From Chitinophagales bacterium (lineage in GTDB: Bacteria; Bacteroidota; Bacteroidia; Chitinophagales; Saprospiraceae): 64,000 nt of DNA. The position numbers were made by a program, and so were the translations under genes. Below the pieces are notes generated by a model. That model ran no database searches. It was given only the letters and a program-made list of their open reading frames with translations, and was not told where the DNA came from. Positions within the stretch are counted from its first letter, which is position 1, and each line of letters starts with the position of its first letter. This document shows, piece by piece, positions 16,654 through 26,100 of the stretch. The stretch spans positions 1 to 64,000 of the forward strand of contig JAFLBO010000018.1 of the NCBI GenBank assembly GCA_017303475.1. The letters are read 5' to 3'.

Positions 16654-19600
16654 CTGCTTCACGAGCGGTTCTATGGCAAGGCCCTGGGCTGTTCGGATGC
16701 GCAACTGGTAAGTGCCGGCAGGGAGATTTTTCAGTTCAAGCGGTATGTTTTGCTCTGTAACATTACGCACTGTCCAGGTTTGCAAGGCTCTTCCTGAAGC
16801 ATCCCAAAGACTTAGGTGCAGGGTTTCAGGTTTTGGGAAAGCTACTGCCAGCCATGCTTTTTCGTGAGCTGGGTTGGGGAATATTTCAGTGAAAAAACCT
16901 TGTGTAAGTTCTTGCTGGCCAACGGTTTCTGTTAAGCTGAAATCATAAGTGGCCGTGCATCCGTTTCCATCTGTTATCACCAGCGTATAGTTGCCGGCTG
17001 GAGCAGCGGTCAGGTCTTCAGTGGTGGCAAAAGGCGCTCCATTGAGCGTCCATGCAAAAGTGTAGCTCCCCGTTCCACCTGCAACATCCAACAATACAGC
17101 GCCGTCAGACAGGCCCTGGTGTGGCTGATTGATAGTGGTAGGTACAGCCGTAATGGCTGATGGATTGATGATGGTAGCGGTTAGTTCAATGTCACATTCC
17201 AGCACATCAGTTACCGTGGCGGAGTAATTGCCGGCTCCAAGATTGTGCAAATCGGCAGTTGTGGCGCCGTTCGACCATTTGTATGTATAAGGCGCCGCGC
17301 CTCCGGTCACCATGATAGACATAGCGCCATTGGAGGCATCAAAACAGCTGGGTTGAACAGTGGTAATAACTCCACTAATGGCACAATCCACTGCCTGACA
17401 ATCCTCAGTATCGCCCTCCAGCGCGCGCACACAACCCTGAGCATCGCTTACTACCACCAAATAGTGCTCTCCTGATGCAAGTTCTTCACCGTCAGGGTTG
17501 CCGCTAAACTGATAAGGCAAAATACCACCGGTAGCCTCAATATCGAGTCGGGTAATATTGGTACTAACGCATTTTTCGGTTACTTTTAAACTTAATGGTT
17601 CGAACGGTGCATTTTCAGCACCGTCCACAAGGCGCAAACAGAAATTGCCTGCATGCACTCCGGCGGCACTTACCTGAGCGCCAATCTGTATGTAATAGGT
17701 TTCTCCGGCCGAAAGTGCTCCCAAGGTTACATAACCATCGCAGCGAAGCGGGTTAACCAGACAAAGCACATTATTAAAATCAGAGCTGCCGCACTGACCT
17801 TTCCATACGGCAAGTACATGAGGAAAATCTGCTCCTGTATTCATGCGCACAGATCCTGAAGCCGGAGCCGTAAAGCGGTACCAAACATCGTTGCTAAGGT
17901 ATGGCACACAGGGTGGCGTCAGGCCGGAAAATCCGGCGCCAACATTGGTTCCAGGAGTGCAAGCGCCACCAACAAATACTTCTACGGCATCCTGACAAAG
18001 GTCGTTAGCAGGTGCATTATGGATTTTTTGACTGAGAGAAGGACAGAGCGCACCTTCAATGGTGGCAAAAGTGCCTGAAACCTGTATCCAGTAAGGTTGG
18101 CCGGCCTGCAGATTATCGCAATCCAATACCTGACCTTTGTGGTTGGTAGCTACTTCCTGCAGTTGATCGCAGGCGCCGGAATACAGGGTGATGATATCCG
18201 AAAAATTAGCCCTGCTCTGGAATTCCAGGTATTCGCCTGATTGAAGAGACGGGGCCGTGAACTGATACCAAAGATCGTGTCGGGCAAGCTGATTGTAACG
18301 GGGCAGTGTAGGAGATGTGCCGGCGTGGAGGTTGGAGCCATCCGTGCAATTGGCCCCGGGAGTCAGGGACACTGCCTGCAGGCAGTCATCATTTACCGGC
18401 GGTACTGGCGGTTGATCCACTTGTTGAATCCGTACACAAAGGGTTCCTCTGGACCGCCCGAATCCGCCTTCCAGACCGCTAATACGTATGAGGTAATTTG
18501 TTCCCGCATTAACCTGGAAATAGGTGTTTTCACCGGTAAAACCATGTTCATCCCGGTTTTGGCAGGAAAAAGGTTGCAAATTGCTGCAATCTCCTGTGAA
18601 AACATCCACAACATCATTAAATCTGGCCCCGGTGCTGAATTGAGCCGTCCCGCTAAAATCGGCGGTCCAGGAATACCATAAGCCGCCAACCGTTTTAGGA
18701 ACGCAACCAGATGGAGGCCCATCCAGCAGTGCATTTAGGTTGTTTTCCGGCAAACAAGTCTGGCCAGTCAGTATCGGGCGCGCCTGTACGCACAGGTCGT
18801 TGGCGGCACCATTTCCGGTCACCTTTATATTGTCTAAACCTCCCCACCAGGCCCAGTCGTGACCGTCGTCGTACTCAAATACAACCCGCATTTGGGTTGA
18901 ACGGTAAGGAGAAAGATCAAGTTGAATATGTTCATATTGTTGGAAGTATGGCCCCCCAACATGCCCCTGCGTTTCTGCCACATTGAACTCCTGCCCATCT
19001 CCATGCTGAACAATCAGCCTGATTTTCTCAGAATGATATCGCAGGATGAGGTCAAAATCAATGGAGAAATTGCTGAATTGAGAGCCGTCAAACCAGGGCG
19101 ATTTCAAACGGGCAGTAGAGAAAGGCGCATTTTGCCCCAGGAAGTCGTCATCAAAATACACAAAGCAGGTGCCGTCCATGGAATTGCTTCCACCCAGGCC
19201 GGCGCCCTGGGTAATCAGCCCGAATTGCCAATCGTCGTTGCCGGTTAGGACTTCCGTTTCCCAGCCTGAAGGTTTGGAACAGCCATTAAAACTTTCCGCA
19301 ATGACATTAACCCCCTGGCCTTTACCGGTTATGGAAAAATTATCAAACCCCGCCCACCAGTTGAAGCCACCTGCATCGTTGTACCGGAAAATAATCCGGG
19401 CATTGGGACTTTTGGTCAAGATGGCCAAGTCAAATACCAGGGTTTCGTATTCATACAGATTTGATCCGGTAGACCGGTATTTATCATACCTTCGTATGAG
19501 TGTTTCGGTTACACCATCCGTGAGCAATACATCAAAATATTCATCTGCATCACCCCAATCACGATAATGAACATCTACAGATAGCTCGATGGTTGGATAC

Positions 19601-19896
19601 TGGCTGGCATCAAAGGCCGGAGTAATAAAGTCCAGTTGATATGCAGGTGTTTGGTCGCCCGTAGCATCGTCGTCAATAAACAGAAAGCAGGATCCGTTCA
19701 TGCTCTGACCATTATTGTCATTATTTTGAACGGCATCGCCTACATACCAGACAGGATTTTGGTTGCCACTACTTTGGACAGCCCAATTGGCTGGCAGTGT
19801 ACAACTGTTGAAATCTTCAGAAAGCAGCGTTACCTGCGCAAGAGCCGGCGAAAAAATACCCAGGCATAAAACAGCAGAAGCAATAAATAGGCGCAT
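16651..19896 (-). CDS. T9SS-exported protein with jelly-roll, PPC-like and SprB domains
   Basis: 1,081 residues from the ATG at 19896, chosen because it opens a signal peptide (MRLFIASAVLCLGIFSPALAQ) and lies downstream of a -7 box; the frame is open to 19983. Two ~170-residue jelly-roll modules (LLSEDFNSCTLPANW and IAESFNGCSKPSGW) are followed by three or four Cys-containing units of the form NDLCQDAV...GTN...PCVPYLSNDVWYRFTAP (~375-780). Next comes at least one SprB repeat (CFDASNGAMSIMVTGGAAPY) plus a related unit, and a sorting domain from EIFPNPAHEKAWL to EPLVKQ. Surface protein, probably adhesive; ligand unknown. Confidence 0.85.
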   Translation of the reverse strand: MRLFIASAVLCLGIFSPALAQVTLLSEDFNSCTLPANWAVQSSGNQNPVWYVGDAVQNNDNNGQSMNGSCFLFIDDDATGDQTPAYQLDFITPAFDASQYPTIELSVDVHYRDWGDADEYFDVLLTDGVTETLIRRYDKYRSTGSNLYEYETLVFDLAILTKSPNARIIFRYNDAGGFNWWAGFDNFSITGKGQGVNVIAESFNGCSKPSGWETEVLTGNDDWQFGLITQGAGLGGSNSMDGTCFVYFDDDFLGQNAPFSTARLKSPWFDGSQFSNFSIDFDLILRYHSEKIRLIVQHGDGQEFNVAETQGHVGGPYFQQYEHIQLDLSPYRSTQMRVVFEYDDGHDWAWWGGLDNIKVTGNGAANDLCVQARPILTGQTCLPENNLNALLDGPPSGCVPKTVGGLWYSWTADFSGTAQFSTGARFNDVVDVFTGDCSNLQPFSCQNRDEHGFTGENTYFQVNAGTNYLIRISGLEGGFGRSRGTLCVRIQQVDQPPVPPVNDDCLQAVSLTPGANCTDGSNLHAGTSPTLPRYNQLARHDLWYQFTAPSLQSGEYLEFQSRANFSDIITLYSGACDQLQEVATNHKGQVLDCDNLQAGQPYWIQVSGTFATIEGALCPSLSQKIHNAPANDLCQDAVEVFVGGACTPGTNVGAGFSGLTPPCVPYLSNDVWYRFTAPASGSVRMNTGADFPHVLAVWKGQCGSSDFNNVLCLVNPLRCDGYVTLGALSAGETYYIQIGAQVSAAGVHAGNFCLRLVDGAENAPFEPLSLKVTEKCVSTNITRLDIEATGGILPYQFSGNPDGEELASGEHYLVVVSDAQGCVRALEGDTEDCQAVDCAISGVITTVQPSCFDASNGAMSIMVTGGAAPYTYKWSNGATTADLHNLGAGNYSATVTDVLECDIELTATIINPSAITAVPTTINQPHQGLSDGAVLLDVAGGTGSYTFAWTLNGAPFATTEDLTAAPAGNYTLVITDGNGCTATYDFSLTETVGQQELTQGFFTEIFPNPAHEKAWLAVAFPKPETLHLSLWDASGRALQTWTVRNVTEQNIPLELKNLPAGTYQLRIRTAQGLAIEPLVKQ

Positions 19897-19920
19897 GAAG
19901 AGTCGGAATATTATTCGAGC

Positions 19921-19928
19921 CAAAGATA
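19921..19928 (-). promoter_or_regulatory. -7 box TATCTTTG
   Basis: A perfect TAnnTTTG element on the minus strand, 25 nt upstream of the ATG at 19896. It supports that start over the longer frame. Confidence 0.55.
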
Positions 19929-19997
19929 GAACAGCCAAATGGTAAACGGAAGCCAAAAAGTTGGAAGACAATTTCCTGAACATCTTACAAAAAAAAA

Positions 19998-20030
19998 TTT
20001 GCGTGTTTAAAAAACCTGCCCCTAAATTTG
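19998..20030 (+). promoter_or_regulatory. promoter TTTG-21-TAAATTTG
   Basis: A -33 TTTG (19998-20001) and a perfect -7 TAAATTTG (20023-20030) are separated by 21 nt. Transcription should begin near 20037, which rules out a start codon at 20028 and leaves the TTG at 20088. Confidence 0.7.
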
Positions 20031-20087
20031 CCGCACTTGAATGCAGTCACCTGGGCTGTTATCCAAAACCAAAACACATCCCTGACC

Positions 20088-20501
20088 TTGGCTAAAAAAC
20101 GTGTCGTCAAAGATTATGATGCTCTCCCGGAGGAGATCGTCAAACAAGTAAAGCAAAAATATCCGTCAGGATATGCTGAAAGCCTTGTCTCTTACAATGA
20201 CAAGGAGGGTAAGAAGGTATCTGCGCTCCCATTTGAGACCGACGATACCTACTATCTCATTCGCATGACTGTGATGGAGGCAAAACGCATCGTCAAAGAC
20301 GATGATGATTTTGATGATGAAGGCCACCTCAAAGAAGAAATCGCCGACGTTGAAGTAGACGTTGATGATGAGTTCGATGGCGCCGGCGAAGACGACGATG
20401 ATCTCGATGACGGTCATTCCGACGAGGATGATCACATCATCGTGACCCGTCGCCGCGATGATGATGATGAACGTGATATCCCGGACGACTCAGACTATTA
20501 G
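20088..20501 (+). CDS. small conserved protein with acidic C-terminal tail
   Basis: 137 residues from a TTG start. The N-terminus (M)AKKRVVKDYDALPEEIV fits a small Bacteroidota protein that I recall beginning MAKKRVVKDY; ALPFETDDTYYLIRM lies in the middle. Residues from ~70 on are dominated by Asp/Glu runs (DDDDFDDEG, GEDDDDLDDG, RRRDDDDERD). No catalytic motif, signal peptide or membrane segment. The tail could bind basic partners or metal, but no function can be assigned. The stop TAG (20499-20501) is followed at once by the second GTGA element. Confidence 0.8.
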   Translation: MAKKRVVKDYDALPEEIVKQVKQKYPSGYAESLVSYNDKEGKKVSALPFETDDTYYLIRMTVMEAKRIVKDDDDFDDEGHLKEEIADVEVDVDDEFDGAGEDDDDLDDGHSDEDDHIIVTRRRDDDDERDIPDDSDY

Positions 20502-20664
20502 TGAATGAGTGAGTGAGTGAGTGAGTGAGTGAGGTTAACCACTAAGCCACTGAGGGCACTAAGGAAAACCACTCTTAGTGTCCTCAGTGACTTAGTGGTA
20601 AACTTCACTCACTCATTCACTCACTCACTCACTCACTCACTCACTCATTCACTCATTCACTTAG
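20499..20664. repeat. composite GTGA-palindrome-TCAC element, copy 2
   Basis: Same layout as the element at 16,370: stop codon, (GTGA)n with one GAAT unit (20502-20533), an inverted repeat with 29-nt arms and three mismatches (20535-20563, 20574-20602), then (TCAC)n with TCAT variants (~20604-20660) ending at the opposing TAA stop (20661-20663). The arm sequences are clearly related to copy 1 (CCACTGAG, CACTAAG), but the second 15-nt palindrome is absent. Confidence 0.87.
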
Positions 20665-22070
20665 ACCGCCCATTTATCTATTCTTACCATCGCCTTCGGA
20701 TAGCCATTCCGTTCAGCAGTGGTCAGTAAATCAGGTCGGTGAATTTTATCGTTGGAGACATCTTTGAGTTCCGGGCACCAGATTCGAACGTAGTCTCCAT
20801 GGTTATCGTAATTCCTGGCCTGCGTCAGGATATTGAAATACCGGTCTTCCCTGGGGTCGCTGCCCACACCGGCTACATAATTCCAGTTTCCCCAGTTGCT
20901 GCAAGGATCATAGTCAATCAATTGACTTTCAAAATACTCAGCACCCATTTGCCAGTTAACTTTGAGGTCGCGCACCAGAAACGACGCCACATTCTGCCGT
21001 CCTCTATTGCTCATCCAACCAGTTCTGGCCAATTCCCGCATGTTGGCATCTATGAACGGAACGCCTGTTTTGCCATCCACCCATGCCTGAAAGGCTTCCT
21101 GATTATTTTTCAGGTGACGCAAATCCTTACCCTGTGCACCGCCTTTTTGAAAAATCCTGTTTCCATACTTTTTGCCCATCAGGCGGAAAAAATCGCGCCA
21201 TAGCAGCTCAAAGAACAGCCAATAAGTACTCTCGTTGTTTACCCGCTCCCGTTCATAGCGCTTCAGTTCATGGTAAATCATCTTGGGCGACAAACATCCC
21301 TGCGAGAGCCAGGGGGAAAATTTGGAGGAGTAATCCGGACCAACCAGCCCGTTTCGGGTTTCCTTGTACTGGGCAATCAGATCCTTTTCCCAAAAATAGT
21401 ATCGGAGTCGTTTCAAACCCTCTGTTTCTCCACCTTTGAAATCCAGCACAGACCGTTCGTCTTTTTCCACAGGTTCGTAACCAAAATCCTGCATGGTGGG
21501 CATTGGGCCAGGCTCCATGCCATGTGGAAGCGGCGGAATACCGTTAGGGGCGGACAGGGGCTCTCTAACCGGTGTGATGTGTTCTGTTTCTTTTCTGAAC
21601 AGGGTGAAAATGTCGGGTGTATGCTGAACAGGCACAGGCAGATCCTGAGTGTGATACAACATTTTGCCACGAGTGTATAAAAGCTCTACACCAATTCCCC
21701 ATAGTTTTTGTTCCAGGCCATCCTGTACCAATACCTCTTCATGTGTACGCTCCCGGTTGCAAATAACCCAGGATGCCTTGAGCTGCTGAGCCATTTCAGA
21801 AAGAATGGCTTCAGGGCGACCAGCGCGAATGATTAGCTTTCCGCCAATTTTTTCCAGATTTTCGCGCAAATTTGCTACACTTTCCAGAATAAATTGCAGC
21901 CTGAACGGCCCCGTTTTCCGCATCCCAAACCTGGAATGTCCATGGAATACCCGCTCATCAAATATGTAAACAGGAACTACTTCATCTGCCATCCGAATGG
22001 CAGTAGTCAATGCTTCATTGTCATGAAGCCTAAGATCTTGTCGGAACCAAACTATCGCACGTCGTTTCAT
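20661..22070 (-). CDS. cryptochrome DASH / deoxyribodipyrimidine photolyase
   Basis: 469 residues, soluble. The N-terminal photolyase alpha/beta domain starts RRAIVWFRQDLRLHDNEAL. The C-terminal FAD domain shows SKFSPWLSQGCLSP, STYWLFFELLWRDFFRLM, a GVPFIDANMRELARTGWMSNRGRQ block and YDPCSNWGNWNYVAGVG. The YWLFFELLWRDFF block and overall length point to the DASH subgroup, whose members repair cyclobutane dimers mainly in single-stranded DNA or act as blue-light sensors. It is divergent from the potassium channel gene. Confidence 0.88.
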   Translation of the reverse strand: MKRRAIVWFRQDLRLHDNEALTTAIRMADEVVPVYIFDERVFHGHSRFGMRKTGPFRLQFILESVANLRENLEKIGGKLIIRAGRPEAILSEMAQQLKASWVICNRERTHEEVLVQDGLEQKLWGIGVELLYTRGKMLYHTQDLPVPVQHTPDIFTLFRKETEHITPVREPLSAPNGIPPLPHGMEPGPMPTMQDFGYEPVEKDERSVLDFKGGETEGLKRLRYYFWEKDLIAQYKETRNGLVGPDYSSKFSPWLSQGCLSPKMIYHELKRYERERVNNESTYWLFFELLWRDFFRLMGKKYGNRIFQKGGAQGKDLRHLKNNQEAFQAWVDGKTGVPFIDANMRELARTGWMSNRGRQNVASFLVRDLKVNWQMGAEYFESQLIDYDPCSNWGNWNYVAGVGSDPREDRYFNILTQARNYDNHGDYVRIWCPELKDVSNDKIHRPDLLTTAERNGYPKAMVRIDKWAV

Positions 22071-22131
22071 ATCAGGTTAAACTTTAAGAAGCGCCTTTTG
22101 TTTGGCCGATGCACTGAAAATATCCACAACT

Positions 22132-23115
22132 ATGGCTAGAAGAGAAAACAACGCCAACTTTAGCAGACTGCTGCGCAAAATTAAAAGTAAACCGCTCGAA
22201 CGCGAACTCGGATTCGGTAAAAATATCACGCTGGATAACAGATTGATGAATCCTGATGGCAGCTTCAATGTTATCAGAGAAAGTCTAAGCCCCTGGGACA
22301 ATATTTATTATCACCTGATTTCCATGTCATGGCCCCGTTTTTTGTGGATCATCTTCTGTTTTTTTCTCTTACTCAATGTTCTGTTCTCCATATTATATCT
22401 GGTCATAGGCGTTGACCAGTTTAACGGGGTTACTCCAGGTACCTGGAGCCAGAATTTCATGCAGGCTTTCTTTTTCAGCAGTCAGACTCTTACTACTGTA
22501 GGATATGGACATATTAGCCCCAATGGCCTGATTACCAGTATTTTAGCTTCGGTGGAGTCTTTCTGTGGTTTGCTTGCCTTTGCACTAATGACAGGCTTGT
22601 CTTATGGTCGATTTTCCAGGCCCTCTGCCCGAATAAAATTCAGCGAACAAATGCTGGTAACTCCTTACCAGGGCGGCTACGGCCTGATGTTTCGTATGGC
22701 CAACACCAGCCGAAGTGAACTGATTGAAACAGAGGTTCAGATACTGATGGCCATAAATCAACGGGAAGAGAACGGAGAGCTTACCCGAAAATTCTATCCT
22801 CTTACCCTGGAAATCAGCAAAATCAGCTTTTTCTCCTTGTCGTGGACAGTAGTTCATGCCCTGAATGACCAAAGCCCGATCCAGCATTTTACCGCGCAGG
22901 ATCTGGCAGATAGTAATGCCGAAATCATGGTTTTGGTAAAAGGGATCGACGAAGCCTCCCAGCAACAGGTGCATACCCGACGCTCGTTCGTAGCATCGGA
23001 TATTGTTTGGAACGCCAGATTCAGCCCCATCGTTGACCATGCGCCAGGTGGTGTACCGAAATTAATCACTAAAAAAATCGGTAAGCATGACCTGCTTGAA
23101 ACGCAGGCTGGGTAA
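22132..23115 (+). CDS. inward-rectifier-type potassium channel (KirBac)
   Basis: 327 residues from the ATG at 22132 (the frame is open to 22102). A cytoplasmic N-terminus is followed by an outer helix (FLWIIFCFFLLLNVLFSILYL), a pore helix and the filter TVGYGH (~122-127), then the inner helix (ILASVESFCGLLAFALMTG). The C-terminal ~190 residues fit the Kir cytoplasmic beta-sandwich: FRMANTSRSELIETEVQI and a SFFSLSWTVVHALNDQSP block. Conducts K+ across the inner membrane. Confidence 0.93.
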   Translation: MARRENNANFSRLLRKIKSKPLERELGFGKNITLDNRLMNPDGSFNVIRESLSPWDNIYYHLISMSWPRFLWIIFCFFLLLNVLFSILYLVIGVDQFNGVTPGTWSQNFMQAFFFSSQTLTTVGYGHISPNGLITSILASVESFCGLLAFALMTGLSYGRFSRPSARIKFSEQMLVTPYQGGYGLMFRMANTSRSELIETEVQILMAINQREENGELTRKFYPLTLEISKISFFSLSWTVVHALNDQSPIQHFTAQDLADSNAEIMVLVKGIDEASQQQVHTRRSFVASDIVWNARFSPIVDHAPGGVPKLITKKIGKHDLLETQAG

Positions 23116-23128
23116 AGTTATACCTTTG
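23096..23128 (+). promoter_or_regulatory. metH promoter, TTG-22-TACCTTTG
   Basis: TTG at 23096-23098 and a perfect -7 TACCTTTG at 23121-23128. Transcription would begin near 23135, so the ATG at 23136 would be leaderless and the ATG at 23160 is the better start. No cobalamin riboswitch is visible in the short leader. Confidence 0.6.
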
Positions 23129-23159
23129 TGGCTCAATGCCCCCAACTTCAACGTTTTAC

Positions 23160-26100
23160 ATGGAAAGTGCCATTTTTAAGCAGTTAAACAGCATCGCTCA
23201 GGAGCGCATCATGATTATTGACGGCTCTATGGGGGTGTTTTTGCAGTCCTATAATTTGCCGGAAGAAGATTTCAGAGGAGAGCAGTTTAGGCAGCACCAC
23301 CGGGATCTGAAAGGGAATTTCGATTTGTTGTGCCTCACCCGGCCCGATATTATTGAGGACATTCACCGGAAATACCTGGATGCCGGAGCCGATATTATTG
23401 AAACCAATACCTTCAACGCCACAGCTATATCTCAGGCCGAATTTGATATGCCGGTCGGGATTTGTTACGATATTAACAAAGCAGCGGCGGCTATTGCCAA
23501 ACAGGCCATTCAAAAATACCAGGCAGAGGTCAACCCCGCGCCCAAATTCGTGGCCGGCGCCATCGGACCGCTGAATAAGACCCTGAGTCTGAGTCCGGAT
23601 GTAAACGATCCGGGTTTTCGTACCCTCACATTCGACGAAGCAAAAGACGCCTACGCCGAACAGGTGAGCGGACTGATGGACGGCGGCGCCGACATTATTC
23701 TGGTAGAAACCATTTTCGATGTATTGAATTGCAAATCAGCTATTTATGCCATCGAAGAAGTGTTTGAGCAAAAGGGATACAGGTTGCCGGTTATTATTTC
23801 CGGCACCATCACCGATGCCTCCGGACGTACCCTTAGCGGACAAACCGTGGAAGCGTTCTGGATTTCCATCAAGCACGCCCGTCCATGGGCCGTAGGCCTG
23901 AACTGCGCCCTGGGGGCCGAGGAAATGCGTCCGCACCTGGAAACACTGGCCGGACTGGCAGATTGCTACATCAGCGCATACCCGAATGCCGGCTTGCCCA
24001 ACGAATTTGGGGAATACGACCAAACCGCCCATGAAATGTGCGTGTTCATGGAAGATTTTGCCCGCTCAGGCTTTGTCAATATCGTGGGCGGTTGCTGCGG
24101 CACTACCCCCGACCATATCCGGCACATTGCGGCACACGTAAAAAACCATCCTCCCCGCCAGCCCCAACCCAGCCAGCCTTATTCCATGTATGCCGGTTTG
24201 GAGCCGCTGGTGATCCGCGAAAACACCAATTTCGTGAATATCGGCGAACGTACCAATGTGACGGGCTCGGCGCGTTTTGCCAAACTGATCAAAGAAGGCA
24301 ATTACAGTGAAGCTTTAACGGTTGCCCGCCAACAGGTGGAAGGCGGCGCCCAGATCATCGACGTGAACATGGACGAGGGCCTGCTCGATTCCGAGGCGGC
24401 CATGGTGAAGTTCCTCAACCTGTTGTCGGCCGAGCCTGATATTGCCCGCTTGCCGGTGATGGTAGATTCCTCCAAATTCCACGTTATTCTGGCCGGATTA
24501 AAGTGTTTGCAGGGAAAAAGTATCGTCAATTCCATTTCCCTGAAAGAAGGTGAAGCCGAATTCATCCGGCAGGCGCGTATTTGCAGGCGTTTTGGCGCTG
24601 CGGTAGTGGTGATGGCTTTTGATGAACAGGGCCAGGCCGAAACCATTCAGCGGAAAGTAGACATTTGCCGGCGCGCCTATCAAATTCTCACTGAGCAGGT
24701 GGGTTTTGATCCTACGGATATCATTTTCGACCCCAATATTTTCGCGGTGGCTACCGGAATTGAGGAGCACAACGAATATGCTATCAATTACATCGAAGCT
24801 ACCCGCACGTTGAAATCTGTATGCCCGGGCGCCAAGATTTCCGGCGGAGTGAGCAACCTGTCTTTCTCCTTCCGGGGCAACAATCGCGTACGCGAAGCCA
24901 TGCACGCGGCCTTCCTGTACCATGCCACCCGCGCAGGCATGGACATGGGCATTGTGAATGCAGGTATGCTGGAAGTGTACGAGGATATTCCCAAAGATTT
25001 ATTGCAACGCATTGAGGATGTGCTGTTTAACCGTACGCCGGATGCCACAGAAGAACTGGTTAAACTGGCTGAGTCCTATAAAGACAGCAGCGGTAAAACG
25101 CTGGAAGAGGACCTCGCCTGGCGTTTGGAGCCGGTGAAAAAACGAATAGAAATCGGGCTGGTGAGGGGCATTGATAAGTTTATTGAGCAAGACACCGAAG
25201 AGGCCCGACAGTTGTATGCCGCGCCGCTGGAAGTGATAGAAGGTCCGCTCATGGATGGTATGAATGTGGTGGGCGATTTGTTTGGATCAGGTAAAATGTT
25301 CCTGCCGCAGGTGGTGAAATCTGCGCGGGTAATGAAACGTGCGGTAGCTTATTTACAGCCTTTTATTGAAGCAGAAAAAGGCGCCAATGCCTCTGCCAAA
25401 GGCAAAATTCTCATGGCCACAGTGAAGGGCGACGTACACGATATTGGCAAAAACATTGTGGGCGTGGTGCTGGGCTGCAACAATTATGAGGTAGTAGACC
25501 TTGGCGTGATGGTACCAGCCGATAAAATCCTCAAAGCTGCCATTGCCGAAAAGGTAGACGTAATCGGGCTGTCCGGCCTCATTACGCCTTCGCTGGATGA
25601 AATGGTGCATGTGGCCAAAGAAATGCAGCGGCTCGATATGCACATCCCGCTCATGATTGGCGGCGCCACTACGTCTAAAACGCATACAGCGGTAAAAATT
25701 GAACCGCAGTACCACAATGCGCCCGTGGTGCACGTGCTGGATGCTAGTCGTTCGGTAGCGGTGGTGAGTTCGCTACTGACCAAAAACACCACCGAACAGG
25801 AGGCTTTTGTGGCCAAAACCAAACTGGAATACGAACAAATCCGCATTCAACGGGCCAGCAGGCAATCTGCCAAACAATACCTGAGTTTGGCGCAGGCACG
25901 CGCCAACAAATTTCAACCGGATTGGGATGGCTACACGCCGCCTAAACCGGCTGTGTTAGGCGTGCAAACCTTTGCGCAATATTCCTTAGCCGAACTGGCG
26001 GAGTACATAGACTGGACGCCGTTTTTCCAAAGCTGGCAATTGGCCGGCAAATACCCGGCTATTTTGCAGGATGAAGTGGTGGGTGTAGAGGCCACTAAAT

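Noticed and set aside
16370..20664. GTGA/TCAC tracts as CRISPR-like arrays
   Set aside because: Units are 4 nt with no spacers, and no cas gene is nearby.
23128..23160. Cobalamin riboswitch upstream of metH
   Set aside because: The leader predicted from the -7 box is only about 25 nt, far too short for the aptamer.
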